Below, one piece after another: positions 6,765-16,900 of a stretch of DNA of 64,000 bases. Each line of letters begins with the position of its first letter. Within the stretch, counting starts at the first letter, position 1. Below the pieces are notes generated by a model that saw nothing but the letters and a program-made list of their open reading frames with translations, was not told where the DNA came from and did no database searches. The translations under genes were made by a program, and so were the position numbers. Origin of the DNA: Paenibacillus endophyticus (GTDB lineage Bacteria > Bacillota > Bacilli > Paenibacillales > Paenibacillaceae); assembly GCF_014192395.1 (NCBI RefSeq), contig NZ_JACHXW010000001.1, forward strand, positions 1-64,000, in the 5' to 3' direction.

Positions 6765-9700
6765 ATGAACATAGAAAGAATATTGCGTGCAATCGGCGCC
6801 CGTCCTGAAGATCAGCGTAAGCTGCTTATGATGGCGCCTGTTTTTTTTATTTGCGGCATATCGGAGATGCTCAATTACAACGGGTTTATGACACTTTTCA
6901 ATCAACGGTTCGGTAGCGAATACTTGCCCTATGTCTACGCAGCGGAAGCGGTTATTTTGCCGCTAGAGGCGTGGCTGCTGTCCTGGCTGGCGGCAAAGCT
7001 GCCCAAACCAAAGCTGATGCGGGTATTGTATGGCATTTTGCTCGGCATTGTGCTGTTTAACGCCACAGTACTGTTAGTGCTGCAAGGCTTTGGGCTGGAG
7101 GCAAGAGCCTACTACCCGATTCTGTTCATCGCTTCGAGCTTCGTTGTGCGGCAGCAGACGCTGCTGCTATGGAGCCTTGCTGTAGACTTATGCTCCACGC
7201 AGCAGGCGAAGCGGCTGATGCCAGTGTTCGTGGGTTCCGCCACGCTTGGCGGAGTAGCAGCTGGCTTGCTCGCTCAGCTCATTAGCTTAGCTTTCGGGCC
7301 TGAAGTCGTGTATGCAGCGGGAGGGCTGCTGCTGCTTGCGGCTATGCCTAATTACCGCAAAGTTATCAATCGTTATTTGGTTCCTCTATCTATTAAAATG
7401 GAGGCTAACGCGCAGGAAGAGGAGCCTGTCACAACTACCGCCGTGTTCAAGCACGCGCTCAGGTCTCCTTTTCTGCTGACTGTCATCCTGCTGATGACGC
7501 TCATGCCGGCGCTGTATTTCCTCATGGAATACGAGTTTCTGAATGTAACCAAGCTGTCTTTCCCGAGCGAGCAGGCCTTTAGCCGCTTCTTCGGAATGAT
7601 TACGATGGTATTGTTCGTGCTTGCGTTCCTGCTGCAAATCGTATCCGGAAAACTGATGGCGCGGCTTGGCGCGAGCCAGATGCTCACGGCCATTTCCGGC
7701 GTATATGTGCTCTCCTTTGCAGCTGCTTTGTTTTTCGTAGGCGGCACGGCGGCTTTGCCGATTATATCGGTCGGCTACATGCTGCTGTATTTGCTTTTGT
7801 ATTACTCTGCAGAGCCGTCGTACCAGCTGTTCTACAAGACGCTTCCGCTTGCGCAGCGCGACAGCTACCGTTATGCAGCCCAAGGCATTGCGGCATCAGC
7901 CGGGATCATGATCGGGGCGGGGCTTCAGTTTCTGCATTCGGGCTTCGGCTTATCCTGGACGGTGCTATCCTTTGTCGGATTTGCGGGAGCAGTACTGCTT
8001 TTCGTGCTGGCGTGGTTCGGCAGAAGGTTTTATATGCGCGAGCTTGTGAGCAGCGTGCAAACGATCGGCGAGCAGGATTTGGCCGAGCAATTCGATGAAT
8101 TCGGCCGGAACGATGCAGCGATTGCCGAGGTTAAAAAGATGCTAAAGCTGCCGGCTGACTCAGCGAAAGAGATCGCGTTGCAGATTTTGGCAAGGCTGCA
8201 AAACCCGAATGACGTTCCCGAATTGCTGGAGCTTATCGACAATCCGAATCCGCGTATTAGGGTCGCTGCGGTAAGGGCTATGAATTTGGAGAGTGCCGAC
8301 CTGCATGCAATGGTCAAGGTTGCGGCATTTCTCGAGGATCCAGACGATGAGATGCGCGCGGAAGGCGTCAGGCAAATCGGCAGAATGAAGCATATGGAGC
8401 ATCAGGCGTTTTTCTTCCTGCGTCAAAAGCTGCTCGATCACCATCCGAGCGTCGTCGCGGAAGCCGTCAAAGCGATGTATTCCTTTAATAATGCCCCAAG
8501 CCTTGAAGCCTGCGCGGAGGTGATTGACCGGATTTTGGATGAAGGCGGAGAATCGTCTGTTTATATTTGCCGTGTCATTGCGGAGCTGGAGCTTCGAAAC
8601 TTCATTCCTAAGGTCGAACGGCTGGCTGAAGAGGCGCATCCTGCAGCAAGGGTAGCGGCAATTGATTGTCTTGGACGGCTGCAGGTCGTCACGATTATTC
8701 CCATGCTGCTCGAAAAGCTGCCGCTTATGGACCAGGAAATGCTGAGAACGGCGACGCAGAGCTTTATCGCCATGGGGAATGGCGCGGTTCGGCCGCTGCT
8801 CGACAGCTTGCCGGACTCCCCGCCGAAGCACTGGAATTCAGCGATGTCTGCTCTCTCTATGCTGCTGCCGGACGATCAGGTTCGTACGGTGCTTACCGAT
8901 GAGGCGCTAAAGCGGCTTAGCCAGCTGGAAGCGGCCTTAGGTTATTCCGCTTCGCTTCAGCGACTCGGTCAATCCGAGCTTGCGGAACTTGCACTGCGGC
9001 GCTGGCGCGAGGTTCGCACCTTTATTATTGAAGGGGTATGGGCTGTATTGACGAAGCTTGCGGACGAACAGGTCGTCGATGCGATCAGGCGTGCCGCAGC
9101 CGATGAGGATGAAGAAATCCGCAGCAATGCGTGGGAAGTATTGGCGGAAGGAATGGGCGAACGGCGACTTTCCCAGTACCTGCTCACCGTCCTTGAACGC
9201 GGGGAAGAAGGCATAGCCGTCGATTCGGATTCCGATGCAATCACGCAATTGGAGAATGCAAAGCAAGGCAATGATGATTGGTGGCGGGAGATTGCCGCTG
9301 CGGCTTTAGTAGAGGAGGAAACACAAGTGGGAAGCGAACAGCAGATGATGAGCCGCTTGAATAAGGTTATCTTTCTTCGGCAGGTTCCTTATTTCGCTGA
9401 TCTGTCGCTGGAGGAGCTTGGCTTGATCGCTAATATTGCGGAGGAGCATATTTGCCTGGACGGAGAGAACCTGCTGGAGCGAGGGGAGCCGAATCCGGCC
9501 ATGTACGTCATCGTTGACGGCAATATTGAGCTAACGAGCATCTCGGCAGCCGGCTGGGAAGGAACGATCGGCGTACTGGGCACTGGAGACGTTTGCGGCG
9601 TAACATCTGCGCTCGACAATACGGCTTCGACCGTAACGGCGCAGTCCTTGCTCGGCGACGTCAAGATGCTGAAGCTTCTCGGCGAAAACGTTTCTAGGCT

Positions 9701-9797
9701 CATACGGCTGTATCCGGAGATCGGAATTGGCTTGCTTCGCGCATCGTTTGCCCGCATCAGGCTGCTTGAAGAAATGATGATGCGAATTGATTCTTAG
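6765..9797 (+). CDS. Transporter-like membrane domain fused to HEAT repeats and a cNMP-binding-like domain
   Basis: The 1010-residue product begins with about 430 residues of hydrophobic helices (about twelve) resembling MFS or ATP/ADP-translocase (Npt-like) carriers. Then come helical HEAT-type repeats (about 460-800, for example VPELLELIDNPNPRIRVAAVRAM), and a C-terminal cyclic-nucleotide-binding-like fold (about 865-1000, AMYVIVDGNIELTSI). In that fold the phosphate-binding cassette reads CGVTSALDNTASTVTA and lacks the usual Glu and Arg (GELALL...PRxA), so normal cAMP or cGMP binding is doubtful. A weak AAAGGGAA site precedes the ATG. It closes the operon with the pseudo-cyclase gene, and it is notable that both nucleotide-signal domains of the operon look degenerate. 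No clear terminator follows; only a short palindrome lies at 9800-9815. Confidence 0.75.
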   Translation: MNIERILRAIGARPEDQRKLLMMAPVFFICGISEMLNYNGFMTLFNQRFGSEYLPYVYAAEAVILPLEAWLLSWLAAKLPKPKLMRVLYGILLGIVLFNATVLLVLQGFGLEARAYYPILFIASSFVVRQQTLLLWSLAVDLCSTQQAKRLMPVFVGSATLGGVAAGLLAQLISLAFGPEVVYAAGGLLLLAAMPNYRKVINRYLVPLSIKMEANAQEEEPVTTTAVFKHALRSPFLLTVILLMTLMPALYFLMEYEFLNVTKLSFPSEQAFSRFFGMITMVLFVLAFLLQIVSGKLMARLGASQMLTAISGVYVLSFAAALFFVGGTAALPIISVGYMLLYLLLYYSAEPSYQLFYKTLPLAQRDSYRYAAQGIAASAGIMIGAGLQFLHSGFGLSWTVLSFVGFAGAVLLFVLAWFGRRFYMRELVSSVQTIGEQDLAEQFDEFGRNDAAIAEVKKMLKLPADSAKEIALQILARLQNPNDVPELLELIDNPNPRIRVAAVRAMNLESADLHAMVKVAAFLEDPDDEMRAEGVRQIGRMKHMEHQAFFFLRQKLLDHHPSVVAEAVKAMYSFNNAPSLEACAEVIDRILDEGGESSVYICRVIAELELRNFIPKVERLAEEAHPAARVAAIDCLGRLQVVTIIPMLLEKLPLMDQEMLRTATQSFIAMGNGAVRPLLDSLPDSPPKHWNSAMSALSMLLPDDQVRTVLTDEALKRLSQLEAALGYSASLQRLGQSELAELALRRWREVRTFIIEGVWAVLTKLADEQVVDAIRRAAADEDEEIRSNAWEVLAEGMGERRLSQYLLTVLERGEEGIAVDSDSDAITQLENAKQGNDDWWREIAAAALVEEETQVGSEQQMMSRLNKVIFLRQVPYFADLSLEELGLIANIAEEHICLDGENLLERGEPNPAMYVIVDGNIELTSISAAGWEGTIGVLGTGDVCGVTSALDNTASTVTAQSLLGDVKMLKLLGENVSRLIRLYPEIGIGLLRASFARIRLLEEMMMRIDS

Positions 9798-9817
9798 CAG
9801 GAAAGCATGCTTTCCGG

Positions 9818-9846
9818 TTGCAAGCATTCGTCAGATTGCATATAAT
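9818..9846 (+). promoter_or_regulatory. SigA-type promoter of the pheST leader
   Basis: TTGCAA at 9818-9823 and a perfect TATAAT at 9841-9846 are 17 bases apart. Transcription would start near 9853, just ahead of the T-box Stem I. Confidence 0.65.
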
Positions 9847-9875
9847 ATAGATTATTGTTTCATATTCGCAGCAAA

Positions 9876-10181
9876 GCAATGATGGAGAAGAGTAAGCAGT
9901 ACTTTCGTACAGGGAGAAGACGCCGTTGATTGAGAGCGTCTTTACGGAAACAGGCTGCCGAAGATTCACTCCGGAGCAGACGCCTGAAACGCCGCAAGCG
10001 GCTTGCCGCACGGCGCGAGTAGGGAGTGTCCGGTTCCCGCCGTTATGGGGCTAAGGGATAACAATCCGCTTTAGCAGTCAAGCGTTGACCGAATGAGGTT
10101 AATGGCGATGGCGCGAGCGTTGTCCGAATTAGGGTGGTACCACGGTTCTTTCGTCCCTTCAGGGAGAGAGGGCCTTTTTTT
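9876..10181 (+). promoter_or_regulatory. T-box riboswitch for tRNA-Phe
   Basis: The leader senses uncharged tRNA-Phe and controls transcription of pheS-pheT. The specifier loop is clear: GGAG (9884-9887) pairs with CTCC (9969-9972) below it and GCAG (9896-9899) with CTGC (9955-9958) above it. The 5' side holds the usual AGTA, and the 3' side holds TTC (9965-9967), a Phe codon followed by A. The conserved T-box AGGGTGGTACCACGG is at 10131-10145, followed by a GC-rich hairpin and a T-run at 10174-10181 as terminator. The specifier agrees with the genes downstream. Confidence 0.92.
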
Positions 10182-10221
10182 GTGTCAAGAAATAGGGATG
10201 AAGACATGGAGGCGAAGAATA

Positions 10222-11256
10222 ATGAAGGAAAGATTGGATGGATTGCGCGTCGAAGCGCTTCAGGAGCTTCAGCAAGTGAACACTCCGCAGCAGCTTAACG
10301 ATTTGCGCGTAAAGTATTTGGGCAAAAAAGGCGCTTTGACTGAAATATTGCGGGGGATGGGCGGACTGAGCGCCGAAGAGCGCCCGGTTATCGGCCAGGT
10401 AGCGAATGATGTTCGCGCTGCGATCGAAACGGTTATTGACGAGAAGCAGGAAGCGTTCCAGCAAGCCGAAACCAATAATCGCTTGTTGGCGGAAACCCTT
10501 GATGTTACCCTTCCCGGCAAGCAGCTGCCGACAGGCTCCGTGCATCCACTCAATAAAGTGGCGCAGGAGATTGAGGATGTATTTATCGGCCTAGGGTACA
10601 CGATAGCCGAAGGACCAGAGGTTGAAGAGGATTATTATAATTTCGAAGCGTTAAACCTGCCCAAGAACCACCCGGCTCGCGATATGCAGGATTCCTTCTA
10701 CGTGACCGACGACATTCTGATGCGTACGCATACATCACCGGTACAGGTTCGCACGATGAAGGCGATGAACGGCCAGACGCCGGTTAAGGTTATTTGCCCA
10801 GGCAAGGTATACCGCCGCGATGACGACGACGCGACGCATTCATTCCAGTTCAACCAAATCGAAGGACTCGTCATCGGCAAAAACATCCGGATGAGCGATT
10901 TGAAGGGTACGCTGCTGCAATTCGTGCAGCAAATGTTTGGCTCGCAAGCGCAAATCAGGCTTCGTCCAAGCTTCTTTCCGTTCACGGAGCCTAGCGCCGA
11001 GGTTGATGTTACCTGCGTGCAATGCGGCGGCAAAGGCTGCCGGATGTGCAAGCAAACGGGCTGGCTTGAAATTCTTGGCTGCGGCATGGTTCACCCGCGA
11101 GTGCTTGAGATGGGCGGCTATGATCCAGAAGAGGTTAGCGGCTTTGCGTTCGGTATGGGCGTTGAGCGTATCGCGCTATTGAAATACGGCATTGACGATA
11201 TTCGTCATTTCTATACGAACGACCTGCGGTTCTTAAGTCAATTCGCAAGAATGTAG
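10222..11256 (+). CDS. pheS: Phenylalanyl-tRNA synthetase alpha subunit
   Basis: The catalytic alpha subunit of the alpha2-beta2 enzyme charges tRNA-Phe with Phe in the cytoplasm. The 344-residue length is normal. An N-terminal coiled coil is followed by class II signatures: [12 protein letters not shown], the motif 2 loop [22 protein letters not shown], and motif 3 [23 protein letters not shown] CxxC-type cluster ([14 protein letters not shown]) lies between. The frame is open back to 10093 inside the T-box, but the ATG at 10222 has GGAGGCG upstream and gives the family N-terminus ([13 protein letters not shown]). The gene is followed 24 bases later by pheT and is controlled by the T-box leader. 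Confidence 0.97.
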   Translation: MKERLDGLRVEALQELQQVNTPQQLNDLRVKYLGKKGALTEILRGMGGLSAEERPVIGQVANDVRAAIETVIDEKQEAFQQAETNNRLLAETLDVTLPGKQLPTGSVHPLNKVAQEIEDVFIGLGYTIAEGPEVEEDYYNFEALNLPKNHPARDMQDSFYVTDDILMRTHTSPVQVRTMKAMNGQTPVKVICPGKVYRRDDDDATHSFQFNQIEGLVIGKNIRMSDLKGTLLQFVQQMFGSQAQIRLRPSFFPFTEPSAEVDVTCVQCGGKGCRMCKQTGWLEILGCGMVHPRVLEMGGYDPEEVSGFAFGMGVERIALLKYGIDDIRHFYTNDLRFLSQFARM

Positions 11257-11280
11257 CAATGAGAGAAAGGATGATAACAA

Positions 11281-13722
11281 ATGAATGTATCCTATAATTG
11301 GTTAAACGAATATATCGACCTGTCCGGCTTCACAGGGCAGGAGCTGGCGGAGAAGATGACGCGCGGCGGCATCGAAATCGACGTTGTCGAATCCCGCAAT
11401 AAAGGCGTGAACGGCGTCGTTGTCGGCTATGTGAAATCGAAGGAAAAGCACCCGGATGCCGATAAATTGAACGTATGCAAGGTGGATGTGGGTACAGGCG
11501 AGGAGCTGCAGATCGTATGCGGCGCCAAAAACGTTGATGCAGGCCAGCTCGTTCCTGTTGCCGTTATCGGCGCGGTACTGCCAGGCGATTTCAAGATCAA
11601 GCGCGCTAAGCTGCGCGGCGTAGAGTCGCAAGGCATGATCTGCTCGGCAAAGGAGCTCGGATTGAATGAGAAGCTTCTGCCGAAGGAGCAGCAGGAAGGC
11701 ATTCTCGTCCTGCCGGAATCGGCCAAAATCGGAACGCCTATTGGCGATGTGCTTGGCATTAACGATGAGGTGCTTGAGCTTGATTTGACGCCTAATCGCT
11801 CAGACTGCCTTAGCATGCTGGGTGTAGCCTATGAGATCGGCGCATTGACCGGTCGCGAGGTTCGCCTTCCGAATGCCAATATTAATCATACGACAGTACG
11901 TACGGACAGCTTGGTATCGGTGAGCATCAGCGCGCCAGAGCAATGCTCGCACTATTCCACACGTTACATTAAAGGCGTAAAGATTGCGGCATCGCCGCTA
12001 TGGCTGCAGAACCGTCTGATGGCTGCAGGCGTTCGCCCTATCAATAACGTCGTGGATGTGACCAACTTCGTGATGCTGGAATATGGCCAGCCGCTGCATG
12101 CATTCGATGCGGATCGTTTGCCAGGCGGTCGTATTGATGTCCGGCTTGCGAAATCGGGGGAAACCTTGGTAACGTTGGATGATCAGGAGCGCAAGCTTGA
12201 GCCTCATATGCTCGTTATTACTGACGGAGCACAGCCGATTGCCCTGGCAGGCGTGATGGGCGGAGCTAGCACGGAGGTAACGGGCGAGACGGTTAATATA
12301 TTGCTGGAATCGGCGAAATTCGATGGCGGTACGGTACGCAAAACATCCCGTCAGCTCGGCCTTCGTTCGGAATCAAGCATCCGCTTCGAGAAAGAGGTTG
12401 ACCCTGCGCGCGTTATTCCGGCGCTGGATCGTGCCGCTGCACTTATTGCCGAGCTCGCGCAAGGCTTAGTCACGGAAGGAATCGTAGAGGCTGCGTCAGC
12501 GGAAGCGAAGCCGGCCAAAGTAGCGGTATCGCTGGACAAAATCAATGGCTACCTTGGAACGGAACTATCCCGTCTAGAGGTACAAACGATATTCGGGCGT
12601 TTGCACTTTGAGTATGAGCTGTCTGACAGCAATGTGTTTACCGTGAACGTGCCATCGCGCAGAGGCGATATTACACGTGCGGTTGATCTCATCGAGGAAG
12701 TCGCTCGTCTCCACGGCTATGATGAAATTCCGACAACATTGATTCACGGTGACGTGGTACCTGGTTCTTTGACGAAGCCGCAGACGATCCGCCGCGAGCT
12801 GCGCAAGCGTCTATCGGATGCGGGAATGCATGAAGTGGTCAGCTATTCCTTCACGGGTCCTGAGCGTACAAAGCTTTTCCCGGCACTTGCTGATCAAGCT
12901 AAGCCCGTTAAGCTCGCAATGCCAATGAGCGAAGACCGAAGCGTACTGCGTACGACGCTGATTGCACAGCTGCTGGAAACAGCCGCTTATAATCGCAATC
13001 GCAAAAATGAATCCGCTTTGTTGTTTGAAATCGGCAGCGTATTCCATACCGATGAAGCTCAGCTTACGCGTTTGCCGCAGGAGAAGCACCGTTTTGCAGC
13101 GCTGCTTACAGGCAATCGCTCGGACGCGCAGTGGAACGCGAAGGCTGCTCAGGTAGATTTCTATGATGCAAAAGGCATCCTTGAGACGGTATTTGCAGTG
13201 CTTGGCTTAACGGCAAGCGTATCTTATGAGGCGGCGCAGCCGGAGCATTTCCACCCTGGCAGAACGGCAGCCGTCATTCTTCATACGCCGAAAGGCAACG
13301 AGGTTATCGGCTATGTGGGTCAATTGCATCCTGCCCTTCAACTGGAAGCTGATCTCGCGGACACCTACGTGCTTGAAATCGGACTTGATCTTGTTTACGA
13401 TCTAGCAGATTCCGCGATTGCTTATAAGGTGCTTCCTCGTTATCCGTCTATGCAGCGTGATATTGCAGTCGTGGTGGATCATGAGGTAGCCGCTGCCAAG
13501 CTGACAGGCGTCGCATGGGATATTGCCGGCGAATTGCTGGAGTCGGTTCGCATCTTTGACGTCTTCACGGGAGAGAAGCTTGGCGCGGGCAAAAAGAGTG
13601 TAGCGCTGTCCCTCGTGTACCGTCATGGTGAGCGCACGCTGACCGATGAAGAGGTAACAGAGTTGCACGGCAAGGTCGTTTTACAATTAGAACAATCTTT
13701 TGCTGCTGAATTGCGCAAGTAG
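11281..13722 (+). CDS. pheT: Phenylalanyl-tRNA synthetase beta subunit
   Basis: The 813-residue beta subunit has the usual order: an N-terminal tRNA-binding OB fold (about 40-150, VGYVKSKEKHPDADKLNVCKVDVG), B3/B4 editing region, B5, a catalytic-like core, and a C-terminal ferredoxin-fold anticodon-binding domain (about 720-813, LPRYPSMQRDIAVVVDHEV to GERTLTDEEV). AAAGGATG precedes the ATG. It is co-transcribed with pheS, and a strong terminator follows. Confidence 0.97.
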   Translation: MNVSYNWLNEYIDLSGFTGQELAEKMTRGGIEIDVVESRNKGVNGVVVGYVKSKEKHPDADKLNVCKVDVGTGEELQIVCGAKNVDAGQLVPVAVIGAVLPGDFKIKRAKLRGVESQGMICSAKELGLNEKLLPKEQQEGILVLPESAKIGTPIGDVLGINDEVLELDLTPNRSDCLSMLGVAYEIGALTGREVRLPNANINHTTVRTDSLVSVSISAPEQCSHYSTRYIKGVKIAASPLWLQNRLMAAGVRPINNVVDVTNFVMLEYGQPLHAFDADRLPGGRIDVRLAKSGETLVTLDDQERKLEPHMLVITDGAQPIALAGVMGGASTEVTGETVNILLESAKFDGGTVRKTSRQLGLRSESSIRFEKEVDPARVIPALDRAAALIAELAQGLVTEGIVEAASAEAKPAKVAVSLDKINGYLGTELSRLEVQTIFGRLHFEYELSDSNVFTVNVPSRRGDITRAVDLIEEVARLHGYDEIPTTLIHGDVVPGSLTKPQTIRRELRKRLSDAGMHEVVSYSFTGPERTKLFPALADQAKPVKLAMPMSEDRSVLRTTLIAQLLETAAYNRNRKNESALLFEIGSVFHTDEAQLTRLPQEKHRFAALLTGNRSDAQWNAKAAQVDFYDAKGILETVFAVLGLTASVSYEAAQPEHFHPGRTAAVILHTPKGNEVIGYVGQLHPALQLEADLADTYVLEIGLDLVYDLADSAIAYKVLPRYPSMQRDIAVVVDHEVAAAKLTGVAWDIAGELLESVRIFDVFTGEKLGAGKKSVALSLVYRHGERTLTDEEVTELHGKVVLQLEQSFAAELRK

Positions 13723-13736
13723 GCAGGAAACCTTTA

Positions 13737-13783
13737 AAGCCGCATCGAAATAGTTCCTAGTGAGCTAATGATGCGGCTTTTTT
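13737..13783 (+). terminator. Intrinsic terminator of pheST
   Basis: AAGCCGCATC (13737-13746) pairs perfectly with GATGCGGCTT (13770-13779) and is followed by a T-run. It separates zapA from pheT, so zapA needs its own promoter. Confidence 0.88.
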
Positions 13784-13919
13784 CCTTTTGAACATGAGGC
13801 ATAACGCACGATGCAGGTCGATTTATGCCTTTCATTCACCGCGAAAAGAAAGCAGCTCCTTTATCTGGACGATAGACGTCTATGCTTGCTCTACTTGGAC
13901 AATAGGAGGATTCGCCTTA

Positions 13920-16900
13920 ATGGATGCTGAACAAACGGTAGTTACGGTTGATATATATGGAGTTCAATATAAATTAAAAGGTCATTCCAATGTGGAATAT
14001 ATGAAGAGAGTTGCAACAGCGATAGACGAGAGCATGAAGAAGCTGGCAAAAGGATATCCACGCCTCGATATGCCAAAGCTTGCGGTGCTCTCCGCGGTTC
14101 AAATTACGGAGGAAGTGTTCCGGCTTCGTCGTGATAACGTTCGGCTTCTGGAGGAGGAAGCGAAGCTGAACCTGCTCATTCGAGAGCTGGAGCAGATCAG
14201 CGAGCAGGCCGTGGCTCTGAAGGCGGAGCTTGCAGAGACGAAGCGCATGGCGAGCGAGCAGCTGCAGCAAGCGAAGGACGCGGCGGAGGCCGAGCTGGCC
14301 GAAATGCTGGCGCTGGCAACGGAGCAGGCTGCCGCGGAGAAAGCCGCCGCTGCCGAGGCGATGCAGCAGCAGGAGGCTGCTCTTGCATTGTTGACACAAG
14401 AGCATGCGGAGCAGCTTGCCGAGCTGCGGACGAAGAAGGACGAGCAGTTGGCCCAGATTCAGTCTAAAAAGGATTCAGAGCTGAATGATCTGAAACGGAC
14501 GCTGGAAGCGCAGCTGTCTGAGGTGCGAAGCACGAAGGATGCGGAGCTTGCGAGGCAGAAAAGCCATCTTCAGCTGGAGCTTGCCGCATTGCAAAGCCAG
14601 AAGGAATCGGAGCTAGCAGAGCTGCAAAGCCAAAAAGAGACGGAACTATCAGAGCTGCAAAGCCAAAAAGAGACTGAGCTAGCAGAGCTGCAAAGCATGA
14701 AGGAATTAGAGCTGGAGGAGCTGCAAGGTCAGCGAGAAGCCGAGCTTGCTGAGCTGAAAAGGGTAACGGAAGCTGAGATTTATGAGCTGAAGGAAGCGAA
14801 AGCTAGCTTGCAGCAGGAGCTTGAGCTGGAGAAGGACATCCAGCTCTCAGAGCTTGAAAGCATGAAGGATAATGAACTCAGAGCGCTGCGCGAGGAAAAA
14901 GACGAGCAGCTAAGCACGTTGACAACAGCGCATGAAGCAGCTCTTCAAGCGGCAATCGGAGAGAAGGAGCAGCTGCTCGCCGAGCTCGCGGAGGGCTGGC
15001 AATCCAAGTGGGATGAGCGGGAGCTAAGCTGGCTTGCTCATGCGGAATCATCGCAATTGGAGCTGGCGCGTCTCAGCGAGGAGCGGGAGCAGGCTTGGAG
15101 GGCTGAAGCCGCAAAAGCGGAGCAGGCATTCCGTGCAGACCTGGAGCGCCGCAGAAACGGTTGGCTGGAAGAGCGAAGCAGGCTGCAGACGCAGATTGCA
15201 GAGCTCCAGCAAGGTTGGACGGCAGACAAGGATACGCTCGGAGCGCGCATAACGGAGGCAGAGGAGCAAATCGTTCAGGCGATGGAGCAGGAAGAAGCGT
15301 CCCGAACCTCATACGCGGAGCTGGAGATGCGATTAGGAGATAAAGAAACCGAATTGCAGCTTGCTCAAAGCGAGTTTGCAGAGACGGCCTTGCAGGTTGA
15401 AGAACTGCGCGAAAGCCTTGCTGTGGCGGCTGCTCAGGTCCAAGAGCTTGAACAGAAGCTTGTCCATGAACGCAGCCATGTCTCTGCTGCGGATAAGCGG
15501 GCCTCGGACTTGCAGCAGCGTCTGAAGGATGCTCTGGAGCGCGAGCAGCAGCAAGGACAGGAGCTGGTACAGCTTGAAGAGCTGAAAAAACAGCTAGAGG
15601 AACAGGTGCTTCAGCTTCAGCTTGAGTTAGAGGAGAAGGCGCTTGGCGAGCAGGTGCAAAGGGACGAGCAGAGAACTCTACTGCGCACCGAGCTTGAGAA
15701 TCAGCGCGACCTGCTGCAAGCAGAGCATGAACAGCAGCTGGCTGCGATGGAGGAAGAGAAGCGCGAGCTGGCTAGAACGCTGCGCTTGGAACACGAGGAG
15801 CAGCTTAGAATCGTCGAGGCAGAAAGCGATGAGCTGTTCAAGCAGCTATCCGCTGAGAGCAACGAGCGCTATGAACAGCTTGCTGCAGAGCGCGACGCTC
15901 GCCTTGCCTCATTGGCGGAAGAGCATGAAGCCAAGCAGAATCAACTTGTTAATCGCCACGAGGAGCAGTTGCTGGAGCAAGAAATGCAAAACGAGGAACA
16001 GCGTAAACAGCTATCTCTTGCATTTGAGAGACAGCTTCAGCAGAAGGATGCCGATCAGGCCGAGCAAGGCAGGAAGCTGATTGAACAGCTGGAAGAACAG
16101 CTTCTCGAGCAAGCGCTGCAGCAAGAGGAGCAAGTGAAACAGCTTGCTCGCGAGCATGACGAGCAGCTAAGGCAGAAGAATGCTGAATTCGAAGGTCAGT
16201 ACAAGCAGCTTGCCAACCAATATGAAGAGCAGCTTCTCGAGCAAGCGCTGCAGCAGGAGGAGCAGGTGAAGCAGCTTGCTCGCGAGCATGACGAGCAGCT
16301 AAGGCAGAAGAGCGCTGAGTATGAAGGTCAGAATAAGCAGCTTGCCAATCAATATGAAGAGCAGCTCCTGGAGCAAGCGCTGCAGCAGGAGGAGCAGGTG
16401 AAACAGCTTGCTCGCGAGCATGACGAGCAGCTAGGGCAGAAGAGCGCTGAGTATGAAGGTCAGAATAAGCAGCTTGCCAATCAATATGAAGAGCAGCTAG
16501 GGCAGAATAGTGCCGAGTTCGAAGCTCAGCAGAAGCAGCTTGTTACTCAATATGAAGAGCAGCTTCTCGAGCAAGCGTTGCAGCAAGAGGAGCACGTGAA
16601 TCAGCTTATTCGCGAGCATGAGAAGCAGAACAAACAGCTGGCTGACGAGTACGAGCAGAAGGCCAAAGCTTACGCGGCACAACAGTCAGCCCGCTCCGAG
16701 CAGCTGGTTGACCAATATGAGGAACGATACATTGCGCTTGCTGCCAAACAGGAGGAAGAGCGGGCCTTGCTGTTACAAGAGCAGGAAGAACGCATTCTTC
16801 AATTGGAGTCTGAGCAAGACGAGCATCTTAAGCAGTTGGCAGCAAACCAAGAGGAGCTGCTTCTGCAGCAGCAGCATGATTACGAGAGAATGCTTCAGAA

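Noticed and set aside
9800..9815. Terminator after the transporter-HEAT gene
   Set aside because: The palindrome GGAAAGCATGCTTTCC has no room for a loop and no T-run.
10093..10221. Longer pheS start inside the T-box leader
   Set aside because: The frame is open by chance through the leader. The ATG at 10222 has a proper ribosome binding site and gives the family N-terminus.
13788..13919. Longer zapA start
   Set aside because: It begins five bases behind the pheT terminator without a ribosome binding site. AGGAGG before 13920 and the ZapA N-terminus fix the start.
16092..16615. Regular direct repeats as a CRISPR array
   Set aside because: The repeats are contiguous, coding and without unique spacers.
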